Under the pieces are notes generated by a model. That model did no database searches and was not told where the DNA came from. It was given only the letters and a program-made list of their open reading frames with translations. This document shows positions 32,999 through 42,800 of a DNA stretch of 64,000 nucleotides, one piece after another. The stretch comes from CAYLMG01 sp964493425 (GTDB lineage: Bacteria > Planctomycetota > Phycisphaerae > Sedimentisphaerales > Anaerobacaceae), in assembly GCA_964493425.1 (NCBI GenBank), contig CAZBMW010000005.1, positions 1-64,000 on the forward strand, read 5' to 3'. The translations under genes were made by a program, and so were the position numbers. The first letter of the stretch is position 1. The number at the start of each line of letters is the position of its first letter.

Positions 32999-34048
32999 AT
33001 GTATCCATTTCTCGGCGTTACTCTTCATTCAATCGGCGGATTTGCAGCAGCCAGTTTTTATATTCCCTATAAGAAGGTCCGCAACTGGGCGTGGGAGAGT
33101 TACTGGCTGGTTGGTGGATTTTTCTCCTGGATTATTGTACCTTTTGTTGTGGGGCTTCTGACAGTTCCAGGACTGGCCGGCATTCTGGTCAATGCACCTA
33201 CCAAAAGTGTTTTGACATGTTATATTTTCGGTCTTCTGTGGGGCATTGGTGGCCTGACATTCGGACTGTCGATGCGGTATTTAGGTATGTCACTGGGGTA
33301 CGCTCTTGCACTTGGATTCTGCGCGGCGTTCGGGACGATTATTCCGCCGATATACAGAGAAGAGTTTATCGGCCTTGCAACAAGCTTATCAGGACAAACA
33401 ACACTTGCAGGAATAGCGGTCTGTCTTGTGGGGATAGCGATTTGCGGCTGGGCGGGAATGCTCAAGGAAAAAGAGCTTACGGAAGAGAGCAAGAAAAAGA
33501 CAATTAAGGAATTCAACTTTGCCAAAGGTGTCTGGATTGCGATATTTGCGGGCATTATGAGCGCGTGCATGGCACTGGGGATAGATGCCGGCAAGCCGAT
33601 AGCGGCCCTTGCGGTAGAAAAAGGAACAGGTTCTTTGTGGCAGAACAGCGCGGTTTTTGTATTTGTCCTCGCTGGCGGATTCACGACAAATTTTATATGG
33701 TGCGTGCTTTTGAATATTAAAAACCGTACGGGCAAAGACTATCTGGACAGCGGCCAAACACCACTTTTAAGCAATTATGTTTTTTCAGCGCTTGCGGGTA
33801 CGACGTGGTATATGCAATTTATGTTCTACGGAATGGGAACGACAAAGATGGGAAAGTATGATTTTTCAAGCTGGACAATACATATGGCCGTCATTATTGT
33901 CTTCAGTAATATGTGGGGATTAATATTTAAGGAATGGAAAGGTACAAGCCGACGTGCACACGCAATTATTTTTATTGGAATAACTGTGCTGATAGCCTCG
34001 ACGGTCATTGTTGGGCTTGGAAATTACCTCGCATCACTGGAAAGATAG
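32999..34048 (+). CDS. RhaT-type sugar permease
   Basis: The 349-residue membrane protein has about ten hydrophobic helices and matches the L-rhamnose/H+ symporter family (RhaT, DMT superfamily). GVTLHSIGGFAAASFYIPYKKVRNWAWESYWLVGG is the characteristic opening, followed by GIGGLTFGLSMRYLGMSLGYAL, and FYGMGTTKMGKYDFSSWTIHMAVIIVFSNMWGL near the end. In E. coli the family takes up L-rhamnose; family members in marine planctomycetes may carry other deoxy sugars, which I cannot tell from the sequence. It is probably cotranscribed with the UroD-like gene 18 bp upstream. Confidence 0.88.
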   Translation: MYPFLGVTLHSIGGFAAASFYIPYKKVRNWAWESYWLVGGFFSWIIVPFVVGLLTVPGLAGILVNAPTKSVLTCYIFGLLWGIGGLTFGLSMRYLGMSLGYALALGFCAAFGTIIPPIYREEFIGLATSLSGQTTLAGIAVCLVGIAICGWAGMLKEKELTEESKKKTIKEFNFAKGVWIAIFAGIMSACMALGIDAGKPIAALAVEKGTGSLWQNSAVFVFVLAGGFTTNFIWCVLLNIKNRTGKDYLDSGQTPLLSNYVFSALAGTTWYMQFMFYGMGTTKMGKYDFSSWTIHMAVIIVFSNMWGLIFKEWKGTSRRAHAIIFIGITVLIASTVIVGLGNYLASLER

Positions 34049-34214
34049 CCGTTGCGATGCAAGGGTTCGCGGCTTCCAAGTGGAGGTCTTAGCTGGTGCT
34101 GTCACAAAAGACGATATTTTTCACTTAATTTTTTTAATTATTGGCTGTCCTAATTTATAATTATTTCCAAAATCCTTATTTGACTTATTCATTTTTGATA
34201 CTATAATAATTTTT

Positions 34215-34967
34215 ATGAATAAATTATATGTACTGACATTAGCATTGTTATTAATAACCGGATGTGAAAGCTCACAAGGTCCTTCTGAAGGCCAGTACGA
34301 GCGTGTTTCCCGTGAAATCGAGGAGCTGAAGCGGCAAGCGGAGTCGGCGGGCATAGGTGATAATATCAAGATAACGGTAAATATGCTCTCGGCAAGTGAA
34401 GGCGAGAGTTTTGCAATCGATTCTCTTCTGCAGTATGTCGATAAGAATGTTACTATTACCAAACACCCGGAGTTATTCAACCAGTCAGGTCTTGAGATTG
34501 GCATCGCAGGTCAAAATTTCAAGGCGATGTTGGACATTACGAAACAGCAGCTAAAATCATCCGAAGAAAGTGAGCTATTTATAGTTCTTTCCGACGGCTC
34601 GAGTGGCTACATCAATATAGGTAAAGAAATATGGGTTCCTCAATTTTATTACTCCGGCCGATGGTACAGTTCTGTTGGATACGAATTTCGCCAGGCGGGC
34701 AGGAGTTTACAAGTGACAGTCCAAAAATTGCCATCGGGCCTTATCGATATGGAACTGACACCGGTATTTTCAAGATTTTTAAGCAACGGCGGTGACCTTG
34801 AACTGACCGAGCTTTCGACGCGGGTAACCGCCCGACCCGGCCAGAGCCTTGTTATCGGAGGCGGCGATACTTCCGAGGAAAACGTAGCTACAGCCCTGCT
34901 AAGCTATAGCAAATCCGGTGAAAGGAAAAAAACAATCATCACAGTTACTCCATACGTTCAAGAGTAA
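34215..34967 (+). CDS. lipoprotein with a secretin-like C-terminal domain
   Basis: This 250-residue protein has a lipoprotein signal (LITGC, lipidated C17) and a short helical region EQIEEL..QAESAGI. The mature part resembles the C-terminal part of secretins: VTVQKLPSGLIDMELTPVFSR, then LTELSTRVTARPGQSLVIGGG, a loop, and TIITVTPYV matches the pattern of the lip of the pore (ltelsTrvtvpdGqtlvlGG ... ifvtPyI). It lacks the long N-domains and most of the barrel, so it cannot form a normal secretin channel by itself. It could be a pilotin-like or repurposed fragment. It is monocistronic, ends in a strong terminator, and starts with an ordinary ATG. Confidence 0.6.
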   Translation: MNKLYVLTLALLLITGCESSQGPSEGQYERVSREIEELKRQAESAGIGDNIKITVNMLSASEGESFAIDSLLQYVDKNVTITKHPELFNQSGLEIGIAGQNFKAMLDITKQQLKSSEESELFIVLSDGSSGYINIGKEIWVPQFYYSGRWYSSVGYEFRQAGRSLQVTVQKLPSGLIDMELTPVFSRFLSNGGDLELTELSTRVTARPGQSLVIGGGDTSEENVATALLSYSKSGERKKTIITVTPYVQE

Positions 34968-34991
34968 AGGTTAAATTCCCAAATAAATAAA

Positions 34992-35020
34992 GGGCGCCGG
35001 TGTGAATACCGGCGCCCCTT
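34992..35020. terminator. bidirectional terminator between the secretin-like gene and the first beta-helix gene
   Basis: GGGCGCCGGT at 34992-35001 pairs with ACCGGCGCCC at 35008-35017 around the loop GTGAAT, followed by CTTTA. It lies between convergent genes. Confidence 0.85.
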
Positions 35021-35073
35021 TATCAATCAACGTTAAATTTTTATCCGTATAAACTCAACGTTTTCCAACTCAA

Positions 35074-38000
35074 TTACTCCTCAGTGCCGACAAGCCAATT
35101 GTTGGCAAAAAGTGCTAAGTCTGCAAAATCAACATCTCCGTCAAAGTCAAGATCTCCAACTAGAAGCGGATAAGCAGAGCTTGAAACCGGAGCGAGAAGC
35201 CACGGACAGTAGAGCACGTTCTCAGTAACCTTGTTTCCAAGACCATCGGCGTTCTTGATCTCTTCAACGGCAGGGCAGATAGTACTGCCGTCGGTCTCGA
35301 TCGTGCCGTTGGGGTCATTTGGCCCACTAATATCGCCCCACCAATTGTACTCAGCATCGAACACTGAGTTCGAATCATCGGCAGCAGCAGCACAGGTTAC
35401 GCCGGCTGTGCGGTTGTCGTAAATGCTGTTGAAGTTGGCAGTCGATGTCGGACTATCAACCACGCCAATACCCTCATAGTTGTCGTGAATAATATTGTCA
35501 ATAATGGTAGCCGTAGAATCGGCTTCGTCACCGTAAGCCTTCCAGCCGTTAATATAGATTCCACTTGAAGTCCAGCTCGGCTCGGGCTCGAAGGTATTAT
35601 CACAGTTATAAATCTCGTTGCGTTTGATTATAGCACTTGAAGCGGTAGCCGGGTCGGAAGTTCCTGATATACCTTCAACTTCGATGCCATAGCACACCTG
35701 GCCCTCGTCTGCATAAACCTGTCCTACAATCTCATTGTCCAAAATCTGAGCGTCGGTGTTATTATAAACGAGGATGCCTATTCTGCCGTAGTTTTCTATC
35801 AGTGTGGTCATGACCGAAACAACCGAGCCGTCCCAAATTCCAATTGCAGTACTATACATATCACCAGCGGTGTTTGGAGAAACGGTGCAGTCTTTTACAG
35901 AACCGCTTGAACTCTGATAGATAACACCATAGTTTTTGGTGTTGATTGTGCCCAAACCATCACCTTGAATATCGAGCATATTTTGCACGATATTCACAGA
36001 ATTATTTACAAATACCACACAATCCCTGGCGCCATAGTTTGTGTTTACCGACTGAACGCCAGTTACAACAGGACTGCTGCCGGCAGTTATAGTAAGGTTG
36101 GTTTTACCGTCAACCGTAAACGGACTGTAGTTACCGTCGTAAACATAAACACTATTGCCGTCGGTTGCGGCATCAACAGCTCCCTGAATATCATCAAAGG
36201 CGTTTAGACTAATGTAATAGTCCTGGCTGCCAACGAACACCTGTGTAAAGTCGGGCAATCCTGCCCAGTCGTCATCAACAACCAAATCAGGAGCAAGCTG
36301 TGTGTAATCACCGCAGTCTTCGGGAGACAGTAACCATGGGAAGTAATCAACATTAGCAGAAACTTCATCACCTGAGCCGCCTCCTACGCCACCGGGCCCT
36401 GTGTCACTGCCCCACCAGTTGTTCTCGGCATCAACCATATAAGCTGTCTGGTTTTCCATACCGTCGCCGTCGTTGTCGTGTATTCTATTGCAGGTAAAAA
36501 CATTACCCGAGCCAGCATCATCGTCAATAAATACGCCGTCAGCCTGGGTTTCCTCATAGCTTTCACCTTCCCAAAATGTCAGCTCGGTTGTGCCGGTGAT
36601 GGTGTTATCAGTGAACGTGTTGTCATAAGCACCGCTCCATATTGCAATACCGGCGAATTTAGCGTCCGAAATGGTATTGCCCGTGATAGTATTGTCGTGT
36701 GACTCAGCAACACCATCCCACATGTTCTGCACCAAGATTCCTACACCGTCACAACTGCTGATAGAGTTGTTTTTAACAACTATGTTATTGCCGCCGTCGA
36801 CCTTGATAGCGGGCTGGCCGCTGTCAAAATCTCCGGAATCCGTTGTGATTTCATTATCTTCGAATGTGCACAGTTGCGCGTTGTACGCAACAAGGCCTCG
36901 TATATTTCCCGTAACGGTATTGTTCTTTACAATGATGTTCTGGCACTTGTCATAACCACCATACCATTCAGAAGAGTACAGGAAAATGCCTGCCCCATCC
37001 TGGTCGGAATTATGACCGGTTACAATGTTACTCGAGACGTTGACGTCCTCAATAACACCATCATCGTTGCCTCGGACAATAATTCCCTCAAAGCCGTTAT
37101 CTGTGCACGTGTTGTTAAAGATAGTACCGGATACAGTATCCTCGGTACTTTGGACATCGATTCCGACTCCCGTGTACTCACGAGTGGGGTCGGCTACGTG
37201 CGGGCATCCATTGTCCGAGCACGTGTTGTTGGTTATCGTGACCGGGCCTGAATAGTTACCAACCGAGATTCCGTCAGCGGCATTATTCTGAGAGATACAG
37301 TTGTTGACAGTAAGACCTTCGCTGTATTTATGCGCGCTGACACAACGTGCCTTGGTAGCAGATATGCCGGCCTTGCCGCAGTTTTCCGCCTTGCAGTTCT
37401 CAATCAGGACGTTCTTGGAGTTGGCAACACATATGCCGATTATCTGCTCCCTGCCGTCACCCATGCCATTTACGCCTATATAGTAGTGTTTATACGAGGT
37501 GATTACATATGTGTCACCGGTATCCCAGTCGTTCTCAAGACCTCCTGAGAGCGTGGCTGTTACTGTAGTTGCAGTATTGGCTGTGATCTGTCCATAACTG
37601 CGAACGGGGCTGTAATCTGTGTCCCTGTCGCCATAGTTATGTATCCACATATCCTCGAGCTCACCAGGCGTCCAGGAAGCACTGGCATCCATAAGTACAT
37701 CCATATCGTTTGGGCCTGTATGAGTGCCGCTTGCAATAATCGGCGGATTGAGACCTACATTTTTCACGGTAAAGCCTCTAAATGTAACATCTTCAACAAC
37801 CTCATCATCACTTCCATATCCGCTAATCAGGACACCGGCTCTGGAAGCATAAGAAGAGGAACAGTCATAGTGCCAGTAGGGTTCAAGGCCATTCATATCG
37901 ATGATACTGGCATCGATCCCAGCACCTTCGATTGTCAAGCCGTCCGTTGTTATATGCAGATATTCGGGATAGGTTCCCGCTGAGGCGACGATAGTGTCAC

Positions 38001-39279
38001 CTTCATCTGCATCGTCAATCGCACCCTGAATAGTACTATACGTAATCAATTTTGTAATATTCTCGACGGGGTGTATTCCGCTTGCGCCACAATTCTCATC
38101 GGTACACCACGGGTCATAGTCAACATTATCAGAGACCTCATCGCCCGAGCTGCCGGGATTAGTAACAGGATGATATGGGCCGGCTGCATCGTTCCACCAG
38201 TTTAACGTGGCATCAAGCTCAACAGCATCTGTGTTTTCCACGCCCATACTATTGCCCACGATTTTATTGTTATTTACAGCAACTCCAGCGGCTGAACGAA
38301 CCTGAATACCAACATTGTTAGAGAGTATAGAGTTGTTCTGAATCGCAATACCGCTTAAAACTTGAGAAGCGGCACCTACTCTTATACCCTGATTGAAGCC
38401 AGAAAAACCCCGAACAGTGTTATATGTAACTGTTACGTTTTTCTGCTCACGGCCACCAAAGTCCTGCAAGAGGATGCCCTGTAAAGCTCCCACCTCACCA
38501 TTAAAGTGCTCAAGATCCGTCTCAACCAAATTTCCGGTGATAACAACATTCGACCGCTCGGTCGTGATACCGCGAACAACGGTACCTATTATGTTGTTAT
38601 GGTGAATCGAAACAACACCGGCAGGCTCCGGGTCAGAAGGCGTATGATTAATAAATATCGCCTCTATACCATGTGTGCCCTCCGCCAAAGGCTCGATGGT
38701 GTTATAGTAAATCTCTAAACCATTGAGGTCACCTGCACCTCCATTGCCATCACGATAGGTCTGAATGGCCTGTGAGATTTCATTAAGTGAATTTGCATTG
38801 GTCGGCTGGAAGATATTATTGTGTATCTTGACATTATCACCGCCAATAACCATTCCGCTCGAATACTTCATCGCCTCGTAGTCAGGCCCCTGGATTGTGA
38901 ATCCGCAAATCTCGACGTCGTTACCGGTAATCTCGATATTCGGAGCAACCAGAGGCCAATCGCCTTCATCAACATTCGCCACTCCTTTTATAAAAGTAAC
39001 GGAATTTCCATCAGTTGACGCGATTGTGAGACCGTCGCAATTTATTACAAGGTCCTCTTCATACGTGCCCGGATGCACGATGATGGTGTCGTACTCCTCA
39101 TGCTGGCAGGCGTAATCAATCGCAGGCTGGAGGTCAGAGAAGTCATAAACTTCTACAGGGTCGCCCAATGCACCAGCTCCTCCTCCGGCTGGGCCTACTT
39201 CCAATACTTCCGCTTGTGCCAAGCTGCCTGTAAAAAGCACAAGAACTGTTAAAATGTAAATTATTGAAAACTTTTTCAT
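35074..39279 (-). CDS. giant secreted parallel beta-helix protein with dockerin-like C-terminus (copy 1)
   Basis: From the ATG at 39279, chosen for its GGAGG ribosome site and the signal peptide MKKFSIIYILTVLVLFTGSLAQA, the protein has 1401 residues. It is a chain of parallel beta-helix (NosD/pectate-lyase-like) coils in three blocks, each closed by a spacer of the form NWWGDxSGP...GDEVSxNVxYxPW. Two blocks open with a phrase like STIQGAIDDADEGDTIVASAGTY, the start of a typical beta-helix cap. The C-terminus is GDLDFDGDVDFADLALFANNWL, a single dockerin/EF-hand-like calcium motif found at the end of many secreted planctomycete proteins. It is a paralogue of the gene directly upstream (39890-43693). 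A binding or degrading role on polysaccharide is inferred. Confidence 0.88.
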   Translation of the reverse strand: MKKFSIIYILTVLVLFTGSLAQAEVLEVGPAGGGAGALGDPVEVYDFSDLQPAIDYACQHEEYDTIIVHPGTYEEDLVINCDGLTIASTDGNSVTFIKGVANVDEGDWPLVAPNIEITGNDVEICGFTIQGPDYEAMKYSSGMVIGGDNVKIHNNIFQPTNANSLNEISQAIQTYRDGNGGAGDLNGLEIYYNTIEPLAEGTHGIEAIFINHTPSDPEPAGVVSIHHNNIIGTVVRGITTERSNVVITGNLVETDLEHFNGEVGALQGILLQDFGGREQKNVTVTYNTVRGFSGFNQGIRVGAASQVLSGIAIQNNSILSNNVGIQVRSAAGVAVNNNKIVGNSMGVENTDAVELDATLNWWNDAAGPYHPVTNPGSSGDEVSDNVDYDPWCTDENCGASGIHPVENITKLITYSTIQGAIDDADEGDTIVASAGTYPEYLHITTDGLTIEGAGIDASIIDMNGLEPYWHYDCSSSYASRAGVLISGYGSDDEVVEDVTFRGFTVKNVGLNPPIIASGTHTGPNDMDVLMDASASWTPGELEDMWIHNYGDRDTDYSPVRSYGQITANTATTVTATLSGGLENDWDTGDTYVITSYKHYYIGVNGMGDGREQIIGICVANSKNVLIENCKAENCGKAGISATKARCVSAHKYSEGLTVNNCISQNNAADGISVGNYSGPVTITNNTCSDNGCPHVADPTREYTGVGIDVQSTEDTVSGTIFNNTCTDNGFEGIIVRGNDDGVIEDVNVSSNIVTGHNSDQDGAGIFLYSSEWYGGYDKCQNIIVKNNTVTGNIRGLVAYNAQLCTFEDNEITTDSGDFDSGQPAIKVDGGNNIVVKNNSISSCDGVGILVQNMWDGVAESHDNTITGNTISDAKFAGIAIWSGAYDNTFTDNTITGTTELTFWEGESYEETQADGVFIDDDAGSGNVFTCNRIHDNDGDGMENQTAYMVDAENNWWGSDTGPGGVGGGSGDEVSANVDYFPWLLSPEDCGDYTQLAPDLVVDDDWAGLPDFTQVFVGSQDYYISLNAFDDIQGAVDAATDGNSVYVYDGNYSPFTVDGKTNLTITAGSSPVVTGVQSVNTNYGARDCVVFVNNSVNIVQNMLDIQGDGLGTINTKNYGVIYQSSSGSVKDCTVSPNTAGDMYSTAIGIWDGSVVSVMTTLIENYGRIGILVYNNTDAQILDNEIVGQVYADEGQVCYGIEVEGISGTSDPATASSAIIKRNEIYNCDNTFEPEPSWTSSGIYINGWKAYGDEADSTATIIDNIIHDNYEGIGVVDSPTSTANFNSIYDNRTAGVTCAAAADDSNSVFDAEYNWWGDISGPNDPNGTIETDGSTICPAVEEIKNADGLGNKVTENVLYCPWLLAPVSSSAYPLLVGDLDFDGDVDFADLALFANNWLVGTEE

Positions 39280-39690
39280 CAACTTTTCCTCCGAAAAATT
39301 CCTCGCTGTGGACCACCCACAGCAAAACCGTTTTCCAGTCCATTGGCACAAATTCATTCCGTTCGCTCAAGTATGATTTTCACATGTTCACCTCCTTCCA
39401 ATAAACTTGAGATGTTCAACTGTTCCAAGAAAAAATTTCCCCAAGATAAAAGGGTAAATATTTGATGTGACAAAAAATAAATAAACACACTTATCCCGGC
39501 TGAAAGTCCGGCACGAATAAAGCAAAGTTTTCACCTCTCCTCACACCCTTTCCCGCGAGAACCGGTTTAGCTAAGATTCAACAGCCCTTCTCGTTTCCGA
39601 AAATTATATGGTTACCATCCGTGGGGATAAACACCTGCAATAATTCATAAAACTTTATGCTATATCAAATGCCCTATAATATCAAGCAAA
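39280..39690 (-). promoter_or_regulatory. conserved leader and promoter region of beta-helix gene copy 1
   Basis: This region matches the one before copy 2 (43694-44130) in stretches along its length, including a promoter-like block TTGATATTATAGG, a segment GGGAAAGG..TGTGAGGAGAGG and a TTGTCACATC..AATATTTACCC block. A perfect ribosome site (AAGGAGG, 39391-39397) precedes a 9-codon ORF starting with GTG (39354-39383). A hairpin GCTGTGG/CCACAGC (39305-39311 with 39317-39323) lies just before the ribosome site of the real gene. Confidence 0.55.
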
Positions 39691-39791
39691 AAATGTAAAT
39701 AATAGAAGCTTTTCTATAACATTATCATCCTAACCTTCTTTTGAATAAAGACTTGTAAAAAAAAGAGGCAAAATCCACATCTCTATAAAAC
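39386..39791. other. intergenic region between the two beta-helix genes
   Basis: The stretch contains the leader and promoter of copy 1 up to about 39690 and then an AT-rich segment before the terminator of copy 2. No other gene is seen. The conserved promoter-like block is at 39661-39685. Confidence 0.5.
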
Positions 39792-39822
39792 AGGGGCGTC
39801 GGTTTTTATTTCCGACGCCCCT
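39792..39822. terminator. terminator of beta-helix gene copy 2
   Basis: AGGGGCGTCGG (39792-39802) pairs with CCGACGCCCCT (39812-39822) around a T-rich 9-base loop. It lies 68 bp beyond the stop codon of the copy 2 gene. Confidence 0.8.
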
Positions 39823-39889
39823 AAACAATCCTTTTTCAACCTTCTAAAACAGTAAGCTAACCGATATCGGAAAGCCCGCTGTTAATATC

Positions 39890-42800
39890 TTACTCACATC
39901 CTTCAAGCCAATGTTCCGCTAACATAGCAAGGTCAACCATATTAACACAGCCGTCAAAGTTTAGGTCTCCGACTGGAAGCGGATAAGCAGAGCTTGAAAC
40001 CGGAGCGAGCAGCCACGGACAGTAAATAACATTGCCGTCACTTACATCATTACCGAGACCATCTGCATTCTTTACAGTCTCGACGCTGTAGCAATCGACT
40101 CCATCGGTTTCACTGACACCGCAGGGGTCATTTGGGCCACTGATATCGCCCCACCAGTTATAACTGGCATCAACTACAACACCACCGGTATTATTAACTC
40201 CATAGTCTGCATTTCCATAAATAGAGTTGAAGTTTATAACGACACCCTTGTGGCTGTCTTCTACATGAATACCATCGTTGCAGTCGACTATTTCATTGCC
40301 AAGTATCCTCAGGTCGGTAACCGTATAGAAGTAAATACCCAAGTCGGTGTTTTCAACGATGTTATTCCTTATAGTATTATCGTGTATCAGACCAAGGGTC
40401 GCCTCGATTTTGTTGGGGTCACCCTCAAGTCCTATGACGCCTGTCTCTATACCGACTTCGTTATCCAAACCGGTACCTACAATGTCATTATCGACTATCA
40501 TATTGTATGATATATCCTCATATCCCGTCAGGTCGTCAAAACGGCCATACCGCAGGTCGAGACATAGTGCGATGCCTGGACAGGTGTAAGCAGGGTCTGC
40601 GGCCTGTGAAATGATTGAGTTTCCTTTAACAACATTATCCTGAAGGACAACGTAATCGGGCGGATACGAGCCGAGGTAAATTGCTATACCACCGCCGCCA
40701 GAGGCTTCTGTGTAGTTAAGCAGGTTGTTTGTTATCTGCCAGCTGCTTCCAGCGTAATTCGTTATTCCCTGAACCGGATTGTTGACAGTCAATGAATCAA
40801 CTACCACTTCATCGGCAGCTCTGCTGAAAATAGCGAAGAAGAAGCTATTGGCACTGTTGCAGTCAATTGTGAAGTTCTTTATCTCAGTGCCGCTTGCACC
40901 CGAATCAAGTCTGAAAGCGGTTTCCAAAGAACTACCGTCCTTGTAAGGAACACCGCTGGTGATAACCGACCCGCCTGGATTAGCGCCTATAATCGTTAGG
41001 TCTTCGTCTATCAAAGCTCCGGCATACTCTCCTGCAGCAACACTGATATTATTGCCATCGCTGGCAGCGTCGACCGCTCCCTGAATGGTGTCGAAGGCGT
41101 TGAGGCTAATATAATAGTCCTGGCTGCCGACGAATACCTGTGTAAAGTCGGGCAGACCTGCCCAATCATCATCAACAACATAATCAGGAGCGAGCAGTGT
41201 GTAATCTTCGCAGCCGTCTATGCTAAGAAGCCAGGGGAAGAAGTCAACACTTTCAGAAACCGCATCACCAGTTCCTCCACCTTCTCCAGATGGACCTGAG
41301 GCATCGCCCCACCAGTTGTACCTGGCATCGACCTGCTCCGGCGAAGTTATTATACCATCGCTCTCCCAGATCGAACTTAGCACGCCATAGTCACTGTTGC
41401 CGCTTATTTTGTTGCAGCGGATTTCGGTGCCCGACGGCGAACTGTGCTCCCAGGAATAATCTATCGCCATGACAGCAATTCCTTCATTATTATCCATTAC
41501 CTCGTTGTACCTGACGATGGTGTTTACCGATTTCTGTTGGACGCTTATCCCAGTTTCATTATCCTCCAGTATATTATTCTCAATGAGATTGTCTTCTGCA
41601 GGCGCGTCATGGTACTCTATGTATCCTGCAATCTGTATGCCTCCCTCACAGTCGTGCACGTAGTTATCCGAGACCAAGACGTCGCTTGAGCCAGCCACGA
41701 GAATTCCCGAACCTGACCAGTCTGGAGATTCGAGGTTTGCTCCAATAACCTCGTTTCCAATTACAGTTCCGGTGGTCCCGTCGCCCACTTGAATACAGTT
41801 GTTGTTGTGCTGACCTATGGGTTCCGTGATGATGTTGTTCAGTATGTGGACTACATCAGGGTCATTATCCAGTGAGAAGGCTCCAGCCAGGATTCCCGCT
41901 CTTTCGTAGTTTTCGACCGTAAAGCCGTCAATAGTGGCAGTGGTGCCAACCCCATCAATCAGAACCCCAAAATCAAGTCCAAGCCCTTGGGGGTTTATGA
42001 TAGACTCAGGGCCACGTGCCTCTGTCGCCGGAATGCCGGCGTTGGCACCCTTGAGCGTCAAGGACTTGTCAATGTTTACGCGCTCGTTGTACGTTCCCGC
42101 TGCGGCGACAATAGTGTCACCTGCATCTGCCTCGTCAATCGCACCCTGAATAGTACTGTAGGAAAATCCTTTCGTAATATTCACGACGGGGTGTATTCCA
42201 CTTGCGCCACAATCCGGAGCGGTACACCACGGGTCGTAGTCAACATTATCAGAGACCTCATCGCCTGAACTGCCGGGATTACTAACAGGATTATATGGGC
42301 CGGCTGCGTCTCCCCACCAATTGTTCTCGGCATTGAATGTATTCGTGTGCGCATTCTCAACACCGTACCGCGTGCTGCCGGTAATGAGATTGAAATGTGC
42401 TTCATTGCTTGCATGATGGACGAACAAACCCACAACGTTCCCCGTCAGGGTATTTTCCTGAACAACGACACCAGTAGGGCTTACTCCGATTCCCGGCATT
42501 GCTCCAATAATGATTCCCGAATTCCAATATGTGTCGTCACCTACGGTCTTTGAATCGGCATAGGTAAGCCCCATATTGGTGACAATGTTATTGGTAATCG
42601 TGCAATCCGACGACCACACCTGGATTCCATTGATTCCATCCGTAACCGTGTTGTTGTTAATTAAACAATACTGGCTGGAACCACCTAAATCTTCAACGTG
42701 GATTCCTGCATAGTCCCAATCACCCGTGCCGTCAGCCCCGTAGTAATTACAGCCTGTCAGCGTATTACCGGTAATCTCAGTATAGGCCTGACCGAAGACA

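Noticed and set aside
34049..34100. A GGGTTCG phrase suggesting a second tRNA
   Set aside because: No acceptor, D or anticodon stem can be formed around it. Only the tRNA-Cys at 31676-31749 folds.
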